DNA of 64,000 nt from Mesorhizobium koreense (GTDB lineage Bacteria; Pseudomonadota; Alphaproteobacteria; Rhizobiales; Rhizobiaceae), in assembly GCF_031656215.1 (NCBI RefSeq), contig NZ_CP134228.1, positions 372,001-436,000 of the forward strand. Reading direction: 5' to 3'. This document shows positions 1-8,303 of the stretch, one piece after another (within the stretch, counting starts at the first letter, position 1; the number at the start of each line of letters is the position of its first letter). The notes under the pieces were generated by a model. That model searched no databases. It had not been told where the DNA came from and worked only from the letters and a program-made list of their open reading frames with translations. Both the position numbers and the translations under genes were made by a program.

Positions 1-13
1 GTGCCCCCGGCAA

Positions 14-2989
14 TCATCGCCGCGCCTCCCTGATCGCCGCCAGCACGCGAGACGGTGTCGCCGGCACTTTCGCGATCTTCGCCCCGGAGGCGTGGCGGAT
101 GGCGTTGAGGATCGCAGGCGCGGTAGGAATCAGCACATGCTCGCCGAGCCCTTTCGCCCCGAACGGCCCTTCCGGGTCCGGCACCTCGACCAGGATCGAT
201 TCGATGGGCGGCACGTCGCCGATGGTCGGGATCAGGTAATCGTGCAGGTTCTCCGTGCGGCCCGGAACATATTCCTCCATCAGCGCAAGGCCGATGCCTT
301 GAGCGATGCCGCCCTCGATCTGGCCTTCGACCAGAAGCGGGTTGATGGCGCGGCCGACATCGTGCGCGGCGGTGATCTTGATAAGCTTCACCGTGCCGAG
401 CTTCATGTCCACCTCAAGCTCAGCGATCTGCGCGCCGAAGCCGTAGACGGCGTAGGGCTTGCCCTGCCCTTTTGCGTCGAGCGCGGTGGTCGGCGCGTCA
501 TAGGTCTCGACCGCGCGAAAGACGAGGCCGTCGGCATCGGTCTTCATCGCGCCAAGGTCGATCTCGCGCACGGCATCGCCCTCGCGCATGGTCAGGGTCG
601 GGCCGTTGAGCGCCAGCACCGCCTTTTCCGAGACGTTGGCGAAGCGCAGGATCGCTTCGCGAAGCGCGCGGCCGGCCTTCTCGGCTGCCTTGCCGGTAAT
701 GAAAGTCTGGCGCGAGGCCGACGTTTTGCCGGCGTCCGGCGTGATCGAGGTATCGGCGCCGACGAGGCGCAGCTTGCCGAGCGGCAAGCCGAGCGCGTCG
801 GCGGCGATCTGCGAAATCACCGTATTGGAACCCTGGCCGATATCGACCGCACCCTGATGCAGAACGACCTCCCCCACAGGCGAAATGCCGATCTTGATGG
901 TGGACGGGTTGGGCAATGCCGTGTTGCCGCAGCCATACCAGCAGGAGGCCACGCCGACGCCGCGCTTGCGCGTTTGATGGGCGGCGTTGAATGCCTGGGC
1001 ATCCTTGAGCGCACGCGCCCAATGCGGCTTCAAGGCTTCCAGGCACTCGACGATACCGGCCGCTTCCAGCACCTGTCCGGTGGCGGTCACGGAGCCCTTC
1101 CGGAATGCATTCTTCAGGCGGAACTCCAGCCGGTCCATGCCGATCCGGCCGGCAAGCTCGTCATAGAGCGTCTCTTGGCAGATCGTCGCCTGCGGCACGC
1201 CGAAGCCGCGAAAGGCGCCAGCGACTGGGCCGTTCGTGTGGACGGCGCGGCCCATCGCGCGATAGTTCGCCACGGCATAGGGACCGGAAGCGTGGACGGG
1301 CACGCGGTTCGCCACGGTCGGCCCCCAGCTTGCATAGGCGCCGGTGTTGAAGTCGCCCTCGAAGACCATGCCGGTCACCCGGCCCTCCGCATCGGCGCCG
1401 ATCGTCGCCTTCATCGAGCCCGGATGGCGCTTGGTGGTCGAAGCCATCGATTCAGAACGCGTGTAGGCGAGATAGGCCGGCAGGCCCGTCTTCAGCGCCA
1501 CCAACCCGATCAGAGGCTGGAGCGAGACGTCGAGCTTCGAGCCGAATCCGCCGCCCGTCGCGGTCGGCACGATGCGCACGTTCTCTGGCGCGAGGCCGAG
1601 CACGGCGGCGGTGTCGGCGCGGTCCATGTAGGGCGCCTGCGTGCAGGCCTTGATGACCAGCGTGTCGCCCTCCATGAAAGCATGGCCCGCTTCCGGCTCT
1701 ATATAGGCGTGCTCCACATACGACGTATCCACCGCGCCGATGACGGTGAAGGCGGCTTCGGCCAGCGCCTGTTCCGGGTCGCCGCGCTCGACATAGCCGG
1801 TGGTGAGAATGTTGTCCTGGCGGCCGATATGGATCGGCGCAAAGCCGTTCAACGCCTCCGCGGGCTCGAGCGTATGCGGTAGCACGGTCCATTCGATCGG
1901 GAAATCGGCCGGATCGAGATCGGCCACCGCCTCCTTCTCGCCGGCAACGAGCGCCACGGCCTCACCGCGAAAGCGCACCTCCCCTTCCGCCAGCGCCGGC
2001 TGGTCGGCGAAAGGCGCAATGACGCCGAAGCAATTGCGGCCGGGAATGTCGGCCGCCGTATAGACGGCGACGATGCCGGGACGATCCCGCACGAAGCCGC
2101 AGAGATCGCCGAAGCTGAACGAAGCGTGCCAGTGCGGCGAGCGGATCACCAGGACCGACAGCGCGTCGGCCGGTCGTTCGTCGGCTCCGAAACGGTCCGT
2201 GCCGGAGACTTTCGGAACGCCGTCGAGCCGGACCGGCGATGCGCCTACTGCATGGCCGGCGGCCGGGAGGCGCAGGTCAAGAGCCTTTGGATCGACAAGC
2301 CTTCCATTTGAATGTGATAGCCCCTTCGCACCCCCCTCTGTCCTGCCGGACATCTCCCCCTCAAGGGGGGAGATCAAGCCGACCGCAATCGGCGAAGCTC
2401 CTTCTGCAATAATGATGTTTGAGCAATGCGAAGGCGAAGGGGTAATCTCCCCCCCTGAGGGGGAGATGTCCGGCAGGACAGAGGGGGGTGCCTCGAAGGA
2501 GCCTTTCAATCCCTTCGCTGAATTACTTCCTGCCACCGCCAGCACCGCTTTCACGATCTTGCGGTAGCCGGTGCAGCGGCAGAGCACGCCGCCGAGCGCG
2601 TCCATCACCTGCGCCTCGTCCGGATGGGGATTCTTCTCAAGAAGCGCAGTCGCGGCGACGAGGAATCCTGGCGTGCAGATGCCGCATTGCGCGGCGCCGT
2701 GTTCGAGGAAGGAAGCCTGCAGCGCGGAAAGCCGGCCGTTCGCCAGTCCCTCCACCGTGCGCACATGAGCGCCGGCAACGCCTTCGGCCGGCATCAGGCA
2801 GGCGCAGACCACCTCGCCATCGACGATAACGGTGCAAGCGCCGCAATCGCCGGCGTCGCAGCCGATCTTCGTGCCCGTCAGCTTCAGTTCGTCGCGCAGC
2901 ACCGAGGAAAGCCGCGCCAGCGGCGAGGCGCTGACGGTCACCGGGCGGCCGTTCACCTCGAAGCTGATCTCGGCGCGGGCGAGGCTCAT
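14..2989 (-). CDS. Fused [2Fe-2S]/molybdopterin hydroxylase (xanthine dehydrogenase/aldehyde oxidoreductase family)
   Basis: A molybdenum hydroxylase of 991 residues that should oxidise a purine, aldehyde or N-heterocycle using water as oxygen source. The N-terminus holds both [2Fe-2S] sites: C44/C49/C52/C64 (plant ferredoxin type) and C102/C105/C137/C139. From about residue 230 the molybdopterin subunit follows, with GGGFGSK, AFRGFGVPQ and the catalytic Glu in GLGEH (about E950). The order Fe-S then Mo without an FAD domain matches Desulfovibrio-type aldehyde oxidoreductase (about 907 residues). The extra length is largely a repeat-encoded insert at about residues 164-223. The FAD subunit gene lies immediately upstream, overlapping by 4 bp. 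Family assignment is secure; the substrate is unknown. Confidence 0.93.
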   Translation of the reverse strand: MSLARAEISFEVNGRPVTVSASPLARLSSVLRDELKLTGTKIGCDAGDCGACTVIVDGEVVCACLMPAEGVAGAHVRTVEGLANGRLSALQASFLEHGAAQCGICTPGFLVAATALLEKNPHPDEAQVMDALGGVLCRCTGYRKIVKAVLAVAGSNSAKGLKGSFEAPPSVLPDISPSGGEITPSPSHCSNIIIAEGASPIAVGLISPLEGEMSGRTEGGAKGLSHSNGRLVDPKALDLRLPAAGHAVGASPVRLDGVPKVSGTDRFGADERPADALSVLVIRSPHWHASFSFGDLCGFVRDRPGIVAVYTAADIPGRNCFGVIAPFADQPALAEGEVRFRGEAVALVAGEKEAVADLDPADFPIEWTVLPHTLEPAEALNGFAPIHIGRQDNILTTGYVERGDPEQALAEAAFTVIGAVDTSYVEHAYIEPEAGHAFMEGDTLVIKACTQAPYMDRADTAAVLGLAPENVRIVPTATGGGFGSKLDVSLQPLIGLVALKTGLPAYLAYTRSESMASTTKRHPGSMKATIGADAEGRVTGMVFEGDFNTGAYASWGPTVANRVPVHASGPYAVANYRAMGRAVHTNGPVAGAFRGFGVPQATICQETLYDELAGRIGMDRLEFRLKNAFRKGSVTATGQVLEAAGIVECLEALKPHWARALKDAQAFNAAHQTRKRGVGVASCWYGCGNTALPNPSTIKIGISPVGEVVLHQGAVDIGQGSNTVISQIAADALGLPLGKLRLVGADTSITPDAGKTSASRQTFITGKAAEKAGRALREAILRFANVSEKAVLALNGPTLTMREGDAVREIDLGAMKTDADGLVFRAVETYDAPTTALDAKGQGKPYAVYGFGAQIAELEVDMKLGTVKLIKITAAHDVGRAINPLLVEGQIEGGIAQGIGLALMEEYVPGRTENLHDYLIPTIGDVPPIESILVEVPDPEGPFGAKGLGEHVLIPTAPAILNAIRHASGAKIAKVPATPSRVLAAIREARR
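2321..2500. repeat. Family A palindromic repeat inside a coding sequence
   Basis: About 180 bp with inverted arms: CACCCCCCTCTGTCCTGCCG at the left and its near-complement at the right, enclosing a variable centre. A second copy of the same family lies at 47704-47877 between genes. This copy is a multiple of three in length, has no stop in the host frame, and is read as about residues 164-223 of the Mo hydroxylase, in the linker between the Fe-S and molybdopterin domains. Confidence 0.9.
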
Positions 2990-3846
2990 GCGGCAAGCTC
3001 CGTTTCGGGAACACCCGCTGCACTAAGCAAAGCGCGGGCGATGATTTCCCGCGCGGCTTCGATCCGGTATTCGCGAGAGCCGCGCACGTCGTCGATCGGG
3101 GCGAGGCCGACGAGATGTTCAGCCTTGACGGCCGTGGCGAGTGACGCATCCATCGCGCGGCCTGCCAGCGCGGCCTCCAAAGCCGGCAGACGCTGCGCTA
3201 CGGCCGAGCATGAGCCGATGGCAACGGCCGCTTCCGTAATGCGCCCATCCGATCCCATCACCAGCCGCGCGGCCGCCATGGCGATGGAGATCACCAGGTA
3301 GCGACGGGCGCCGAGTTTGACGAAGGCGGAGGAACCTCGTGTCGAAGCCCTGGGCACGCGGATCGCGGTCACCATCTCGCCGGGCCGGATGGCGGTCTTG
3401 CGATTACCGAGGATGAATTCCTGAAGCGGCAGGCGGCGCGTCGTGCCCGCCGAGCGCAGTTCGACCTCCGCATCGAGCGCCATCAGAGCCGGAACGCCGT
3501 CCGCCGCCGGCGAGGCGTTGCAGAGATTGCCGGCGACGGTGCCGACATTCTGGATCTGGATCGAGCCCACTTCGCGCGCCGCGGCTTTCAGCGCATCGAA
3601 GGCCGGCGGCAGGTCGGCATGGGCGATTGCCGTCCAGGGTGTGCGCGCGCCAATGACGATATGGCCGCCGTCGTCGGAAATGCCGCGCAACTCGGAAAGC
3701 GCGTTGATATCGAGCACGTTTTCGCGGAGCGGCTTTGCGCCGAGCGCCGGATAGAAATCCGTACCGCCGGCCAAAATCCGCCACGGCCCTTCGGCGAGCA
3801 GCGCCAGCGCCTCTTCCAGAGAATGCGGTTTCGCGTAGCGAAGCAT
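2986..3846 (-). CDS. FAD-binding subunit of the molybdenum hydroxylase (CoxM/XdhB type)
   Basis: The medium subunit that passes electrons from the Fe-S clusters to FAD. The start MLRYAKPHSLEEAL fits the family, which begins just before the F/YxxPxSLxEA motif; longer in-frame starts at 3867 and 3894 add residues the family lacks. FAD-phosphate motifs are visible as AGGTDFYP near the N-terminus and NVGTVAGNLCNASPAAD in the middle, and the C-terminal CODH-type domain follows. At 286 residues it has normal length. Its stop overlaps the start of the fused Fe-S/Mo gene (ATGA), so the two should be co-translated and form one enzyme. Confidence 0.9.
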   Translation of the reverse strand: MLRYAKPHSLEEALALLAEGPWRILAGGTDFYPALGAKPLRENVLDINALSELRGISDDGGHIVIGARTPWTAIAHADLPPAFDALKAAAREVGSIQIQNVGTVAGNLCNASPAADGVPALMALDAEVELRSAGTTRRLPLQEFILGNRKTAIRPGEMVTAIRVPRASTRGSSAFVKLGARRYLVISIAMAAARLVMGSDGRITEAAVAIGSCSAVAQRLPALEAALAGRAMDASLATAVKAEHLVGLAPIDDVRGSREYRIEAAREIIARALLSAAGVPETELAA

Positions 3847-3979
3847 TCCGTTCCCCGTGCCGTGCATAGCGGCAGCAAATTCATTGGTATGCAAATGATA
3901 TCAGCGTCGCGCCACTTGTCAAAGATAGCTTTTCCGGGTTCACCTTGGCGGTCGTCCCGCCGACATGGAGGAGAGCCGC

Positions 3980-4576
3980 ATGACCGAGGCCCTGATCGTC
4001 ATCGATTTGCAGAACGATTTCTGCCCGGGCGGCGCGCTCGCCGTGGCCGGTGGCGACGAGATCGTGTCGTTGGTCAACGACATGATCGGCCGCTTCGAGC
4101 ATGTCGTGCTGACGCAGGACTGGCACCCGAAAGGCCATTCCAGCTTCGCCTCGCAACACCCCGGCAAGAACCCGTTCGAGACGGTGAGCATGCCCTATGG
4201 CGAGCAAACGCTATGGCCCGACCATTGCGTGCAGGGAAGCGAAGGCGCCGCCTTCCATCCCGGCCTGGAATGGACGAAGGCGGAACTCGTCATCCGCAAG
4301 GGGTTCCGCATGAGAATCGATTCCTATTCCGCCTTCTTCGAGAACGACCACAAGACGCCGACCGGCCTTGCCGGCTATCTTAAGGAGCGCGGCATATCGC
4401 AGGTGACGTTCGCCGGTCTGGCGACCGATTTCTGTGTCGCCTATTCGGCGCTCGACGCGGTCCGCTCCGGCTTCACCGCTATCGTTGAAATGAAAGCCTG
4501 CCGCGCCATCGATCTCGGCGGCTCGCTCGCCGCCATGACGGATCGCATGAAAGCGGCCGGCGTGAAGCTGGCCTGA
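3980..4576 (+). CDS. pncA: Nicotinamidase / pyrazinamidase
   Basis: Hydrolyses nicotinamide to nicotinate for NAD salvage. The 198-residue protein has the Asp nucleophile-activating motif VIDLQNDFCPGGAL near the N-terminus, the metal-binding DWHPKGHSSF segment, the catalytic Lys in VIRKGF and the catalytic Cys in GLATDFCV. A GGAGGAGAG Shine-Dalgarno sequence favours the ATG at 3980 over the in-frame ATG at 3965. The gene is divergent from the molybdenum hydroxylase pair; a nicotinate-related role for those neighbours is possible but unproven. Confidence 0.95.
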   Translation: MTEALIVIDLQNDFCPGGALAVAGGDEIVSLVNDMIGRFEHVVLTQDWHPKGHSSFASQHPGKNPFETVSMPYGEQTLWPDHCVQGSEGAAFHPGLEWTKAELVIRKGFRMRIDSYSAFFENDHKTPTGLAGYLKERGISQVTFAGLATDFCVAYSALDAVRSGFTAIVEMKACRAIDLGGSLAAMTDRMKAAGVKLA

Positions 4577-4582
4577 GATCGG

Positions 4583-4810
4583 CTAACCGTCATTGGCGGC
4601 GGAAAGGTCTTCCGGCCGCAGGCCCTCATCACCCGGTTCGCGTAGATAGCCTTTCGCATGCGCCCATTCACGCAAAGCCAAGGCCACGGCTTGCGGCCGA
4701 TCTTCGCGTCCGTCATGTTCCTCGATGAACCGGTCGAGCGCATGCAGGAGATCGTCGGAGAGGCGGACCGCGATTTCATTATCCTCATCAACGCCGGTCG
4801 CTACACTCAT
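4583..4810 (-). CDS. Small ribbon-helix-helix-like protein
   Basis: A 75-residue protein whose central part (EIAVRLSDDLLHALDRFIEE, then a second helix ending in LALREWAHAKGYL) has the strand-helix-helix pattern of CopG/Arc-type DNA-binding proteins, suggesting a small regulator or an antitoxin-like protein. No toxin partner is visible: the next gene on the low side is pncA on the other strand. The ATG at 4810 is preceded by AAGGA at a long spacing; a longer start at 4840 is also possible. Function is inferred from the fold pattern only. Confidence 0.6.
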   Translation of the reverse strand: MSVATGVDEDNEIAVRLSDDLLHALDRFIEEHDGREDRPQAVALALREWAHAKGYLREPGDEGLRPEDLSAANDG

Positions 4811-5074
4811 CGGGCGCACATCCTTTCGATATCGCAGCATACCTTGTATTCCTTACCACAGGCCCATTCTAGCACGGGCCGGGGGTGCGATGGACTTCTC
4901 CAATGGGTGAATAACGACTGAAGCCGTGCCGCGTTCCAGCCGTGCTTGCGGAACGGCCGCGAACCTCGCCTCGGCAAACCAGCTCCTGCATCAAGGCCTC
5001 TTCGTTCCGACCCCGTAATGGTTTATGCTGTATCAGGCGGGCATTGGTTTCCATACCGGCGAGAGGCGACGACA

Positions 5075-5656
5075 ATGACCGATTTCCCATCCACGCGCGT
5101 CGAGACAAGGCTGCGCAGGCATCTGCACGACCATTGGAAAGCCTATACGATCCAGGGCGTCATCGAGATCATCATCGGCATCCTGGCGATCCTGGCTCCC
5201 TTCGCCGCGACGCTGGCGACGACCATCTTCTTCGGCTGGCTTTTCCTGATCGGCGGCGTCATCGGCGTGATCTCGGTGATACGCGACCGCGAGGCGCCGG
5301 GCTTCTGGGCCAATCTGGCGCTCTCCGTGCTCTGCGCCGTGCTCGGCATCATGTTCCTCGTCAATCCGCTTTCGGGCGCGGTGACGCTGACCTGGATCAT
5401 GGCGACCTTCTTCATCCTGTCGGGCGTGTTCAATTTCGCCATCGCGCGCTCCTTCACAGCCTCCACCGGCCGTTTCTGGCTGGTGGTCATCTCCGGCATC
5501 ATCGACATCGCTCTGGCCCTGATGCTCATCATCGGCCTGCCGATGACGGCGATCTGGGCGATCGGCCTCTTCGTCGGGATTTCCTTCCTGACCTCGGGCT
5601 TCTCGGTGCTCTTCGCCGCGCTCGACGCCCGCAACCATCCGCCGGCGCGGCTATAG
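5075..5656 (+). CDS. HdeD family membrane protein
   Basis: A 193-residue integral membrane protein with six predicted hydrophobic helices arranged as three similar hairpins, as in the HdeD/DUF308 acid-resistance family. A short charged N-terminus (about 25 residues) precedes the first helix. The ATG at 5075 was chosen because the family begins shortly before the first helix and a purine-rich GAGAGGCGACG precedes it; the open frame extends upstream without family-like sequence. It stands alone, and its physiological role is not indicated by neighbours. Confidence 0.82.
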   Translation: MTDFPSTRVETRLRRHLHDHWKAYTIQGVIEIIIGILAILAPFAATLATTIFFGWLFLIGGVIGVISVIRDREAPGFWANLALSVLCAVLGIMFLVNPLSGAVTLTWIMATFFILSGVFNFAIARSFTASTGRFWLVVISGIIDIALALMLIIGLPMTAIWAIGLFVGISFLTSGFSVLFAALDARNHPPARL

Positions 5657-5677
5657 AGTCAGGTGGCTGAACAGCGG

Positions 5678-5873
5678 TGCGTCCTTCGAGGCTCGCTCCG
5701 CTCGCACCTCAGGATGAGGGTGATTTGAGCTAAGCCCCTCGTCCTGAAACGCCGCGAACCTCAAGGATGTATTTTGGTAGAAGCGAGCCTCGCTAGCTGC
5801 CCACGCTTACGGAGACGCCAGCGCAAGCCTCCCTCATCCTGAGGTGCGAGCGGAGCGAGCCTCGAAGGACGCA
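5678..5873. repeat. Family D inverted repeat in intergenic region
   Basis: Arms at about 5678-5720 and 5831-5873 are near-perfect reverse complements (core CTCCGCTCGCACCTCAGGAT), separated by about 110 bp. The element fills the gap between the convergent HdeD-like gene and mtnA and could act as a terminator-like structure for both. Similar repeats are frequent in Mesorhizobium-like genomes. Confidence 0.85.
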
Positions 5874-5902
5874 CTGCAGCTATGAAAGATCCAGCGTCTT
5901 CC

Positions 5903-7018
5903 TCACCTCGGGGCGTTGCCGGCATTGTGCTTTTCGGGGAAGAGCGTGGCCAATCCTTTCGCCGAGGCCTCGCAGACGCCGCGTTCGGTTATCAGCCCTG
6001 TCACGAGCCTGGCCGGCGTCACGTCGAAGGCCGGGTTAGCAGCCGGCGTCGTCTCCGGCGATATCCTGACGCGCGTGGTGCGCCCGTCCTCGCCGCGTCC
6101 CTGCACGAAGGACACCTCGTCGGCGGAGCGCTCCTCGATCGGGATTTCCTTCAAGCCGTCGCGCACCGTCCAGTCGATGGTCGGCGAAGGGAGCCCGACA
6201 TAGAAGGGCACGCCATTGTCCTGCGCGGCAAGAGCCTTCAGATAGGTGCCGATCTTGTTGCAGACATCGCCGTTCGCCGTCGTGCGGTCGGTGCCGACAA
6301 TGACCATGTCGACCATGCCGCGCTGCATCAGGTGCCCGCCGGCATTGTCGACGATCAATGTGTGCGGCACGCCGTGGCAGCCGAGTTCCCACGCGGTGAG
6401 TTGCGCGCCCTGATTGCGCGGCCGCGTCTCGTCCACATATACATGGACCGGCACGCCCTCCTCGGTGGCGAGGTAGATCGGCGCGGTCGCCGTGCCGTAA
6501 TCGACGGTGGCGACCCATCCGGCATTGCAATGGGTCAGGATATTCACCGGCTCGCCCGGCTTCTTGCGCGAGGCGATTTCGCGAATGAGCGCCAGCCCGT
6601 TGCGCCCGATGGCGCGGTTGATCTCGACATCCTCGTCGGAAATCTCGGCGGCGCGCCGGTAGGCGGCATTGGCGCGCTCCGCAAGGGGCAGCGGCCTCAG
6701 GACGGCGCGCATGTCGTCCAGCGCCCAGCGCAGATTGATGGCGGTCGGGCGGGTGGCGTGCAGCGTCTCCCATGCCGCGTCGAGCGCTTCGTCGGAAGCG
6801 TCGCGGCGCATCTCGATCGCCATGCCATAGGCTGCCGTTGCGCCGATCAGCGGCGCGCCACGTACCCACATGTCGCGAATGGCGACCGCTGCGGCATCCA
6901 GCGTATGCAGCGTCTCGACGCGGAATTCATGCGGCAGCCAACGCTGGTCGATGATGTCGACACCGTGGCCGTCCACGTTCAGCCAGATCGAGCGGTAATG
7001 GTGTTCTCCGACTTTCAT
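5903..7018 (-). CDS. mtnA: S-methyl-5-thioribose-1-phosphate isomerase
   Basis: Converts 5-methylthioribose-1-phosphate to 5-methylthioribulose-1-phosphate. The 371-residue protein carries the [13 protein letters not shown] segment near the N-terminus, the catalytic Cys in ILTHCNAG and the catalytic Asp in [15 protein letters not shown], all typical of MtnA rather than the related eIF2B subunits. The start [12 protein letters not shown] overlaps the stop of mtnK by 4 bp (ATGA), so the genes are translationally coupled. It is the last gene of a minus-strand run mtnK-mtnA preceded by an aldolase/dehydrogenase fusion. Confidence 0.95.
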   Translation of the reverse strand: MKVGEHHYRSIWLNVDGHGVDIIDQRWLPHEFRVETLHTLDAAAVAIRDMWVRGAPLIGATAAYGMAIEMRRDASDEALDAAWETLHATRPTAINLRWALDDMRAVLRPLPLAERANAAYRRAAEISDEDVEINRAIGRNGLALIREIASRKKPGEPVNILTHCNAGWVATVDYGTATAPIYLATEEGVPVHVYVDETRPRNQGAQLTAWELGCHGVPHTLIVDNAGGHLMQRGMVDMVIVGTDRTTANGDVCNKIGTYLKALAAQDNGVPFYVGLPSPTIDWTVRDGLKEIPIEERSADEVSFVQGRGEDGRTTRVRISPETTPAANPAFDVTPARLVTGLITERGVCEASAKGLATLFPEKHNAGNAPR

Positions 7019-8283
7019 GCGTGGCTTGCCTTCCCGATCCGTTCCGCGAGCGCGTTGACCTCTTCGATCGAATTGATATGCCGGCGGTTGACCGCAAGGT
7101 GGCGGCCGAGTTCGAGCGCACCCGTCTCGCATCTGGCACGCAGGGCCGCGTCTTCAATGGTCTCGAAATCGGCATTGTGCGCGAGGCCAAGGATGCGGCG
7201 GTGCATCTCCACCCCGGCGAAGCCGAGCGTATCGGCCCAGAGGTCGGCGAGGAAATGGTCGAGCGCCTGCTCGGCACCGAGCCAGTCGCCCTGGTCCTCG
7301 AACAGCGTGCGCTGGTAGAGGATGCCGTTGCGCTCCTCGCGCCAGAGCCGCGAGAACTCCTCTCGGAAGACCGCCCACGCCTCGATTATGGTGGCAAAGA
7401 GCCATTGCCGCATGGTTTCGCGGCTGCCGTTTTCCTCGTGGCCACGCTGGGAGAAGTACGACATCCAGAGGTTGGAGAAATACATGCCGGTATCGAGCGC
7501 CATCGGCCCGTAGAAGGCGAATTCCGGGTCGATCACCTTCGTCTCCTTATCGGTGACCATGATCGAGCCGGAATGCAGATCGCCATGCACCATGGTCTGC
7601 GCGTTCGCGCAGAAGAGGTGCTTCATGTGCTGCGCGGCGACCTTCAGGTCGCGGTCGGCCCGGAGCCTGGCGACGATGCCGTCCAGTTCCGGCGAGGTAT
7701 GGCGGTTGCGCGGCGCGTCGAAATAGGGATCGGAGAAGACGAGGCTTTCGGTGATGTCGCAAAGCTCGACATTGCCGGCGAAGAGCGCGAGATCTGCCTT
7801 GCGCTCGGCCGTATCCATGGCGAGGTCGGAACCGCGGAAGAGCGTGCGCGCCATGAAGAGACCCATGTGGCAGGCGAGGTCCGGCAATTGCCGACCCTCG
7901 ATCAGCGCGCGCCTCAGGATGACATGCGGCGAGAGATAGTCCATGACGATCAGCGCCTGCGCCTCGTCGAAATGATGGATCGCCGGCACCATTCCCGGAT
8001 CGCGCGCATTCTGGCGGATCAGCGCGTTGTATTCGAAGAAGGAGCGTTTCAGAGGCAACGGCCAACTATCGCCGACCAGCCGCACATAAGGCAGCGCCTG
8101 CTTGACGATGACCGCGCCGCGATCGCCCTCGACGATGAAGACGAGGTTCAGATTGCCGTCGCCGACCTCGCGCACCTTCCAGCTTTTGCCGTCGGCCCCG
8201 ACATGCTCCTTCAGCGCGGGGATGCCCGCCAGTCGCCCCGGCAGCGTCTCGACCGTCAGTGCCTCGAATACAGGCTTATCCAT
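7015..8283 (-). CDS. mtnK: S-methyl-5-thioribose kinase
   Basis: Phosphorylates 5-methylthioribose at C1 with ATP. It is 422 residues long, the usual length of MtnK, with the APH-like kinase pattern: a nucleotide loop region ([17 protein letters not shown]), the catalytic HGDLHSGS loop and a [13 protein letters not shown] metal segment typical of MtnK. The adjacent mtnA processes its product. It begins 20 bp after the end of the aldolase/dehydrogenase gene, consistent with one transcript. Confidence 0.95.
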   Translation of the reverse strand: MDKPVFEALTVETLPGRLAGIPALKEHVGADGKSWKVREVGDGNLNLVFIVEGDRGAVIVKQALPYVRLVGDSWPLPLKRSFFEYNALIRQNARDPGMVPAIHHFDEAQALIVMDYLSPHVILRRALIEGRQLPDLACHMGLFMARTLFRGSDLAMDTAERKADLALFAGNVELCDITESLVFSDPYFDAPRNRHTSPELDGIVARLRADRDLKVAAQHMKHLFCANAQTMVHGDLHSGSIMVTDKETKVIDPEFAFYGPMALDTGMYFSNLWMSYFSQRGHEENGSRETMRQWLFATIIEAWAVFREEFSRLWREERNGILYQRTLFEDQGDWLGAEQALDHFLADLWADTLGFAGVEMHRRILGLAHNADFETIEDAALRARCETGALELGRHLAVNRRHINSIEEVNALAERIGKASHA

Positions 8284-8303
8284 TCGACCTCCCGCTAGTT
8301 TAT

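Noticed and set aside
92-1882. 596-residue plus-strand open frame
   Set aside because: Antisense shadow of the Mo hydroxylase gene; the minus strand has clear family motifs and this frame has none.
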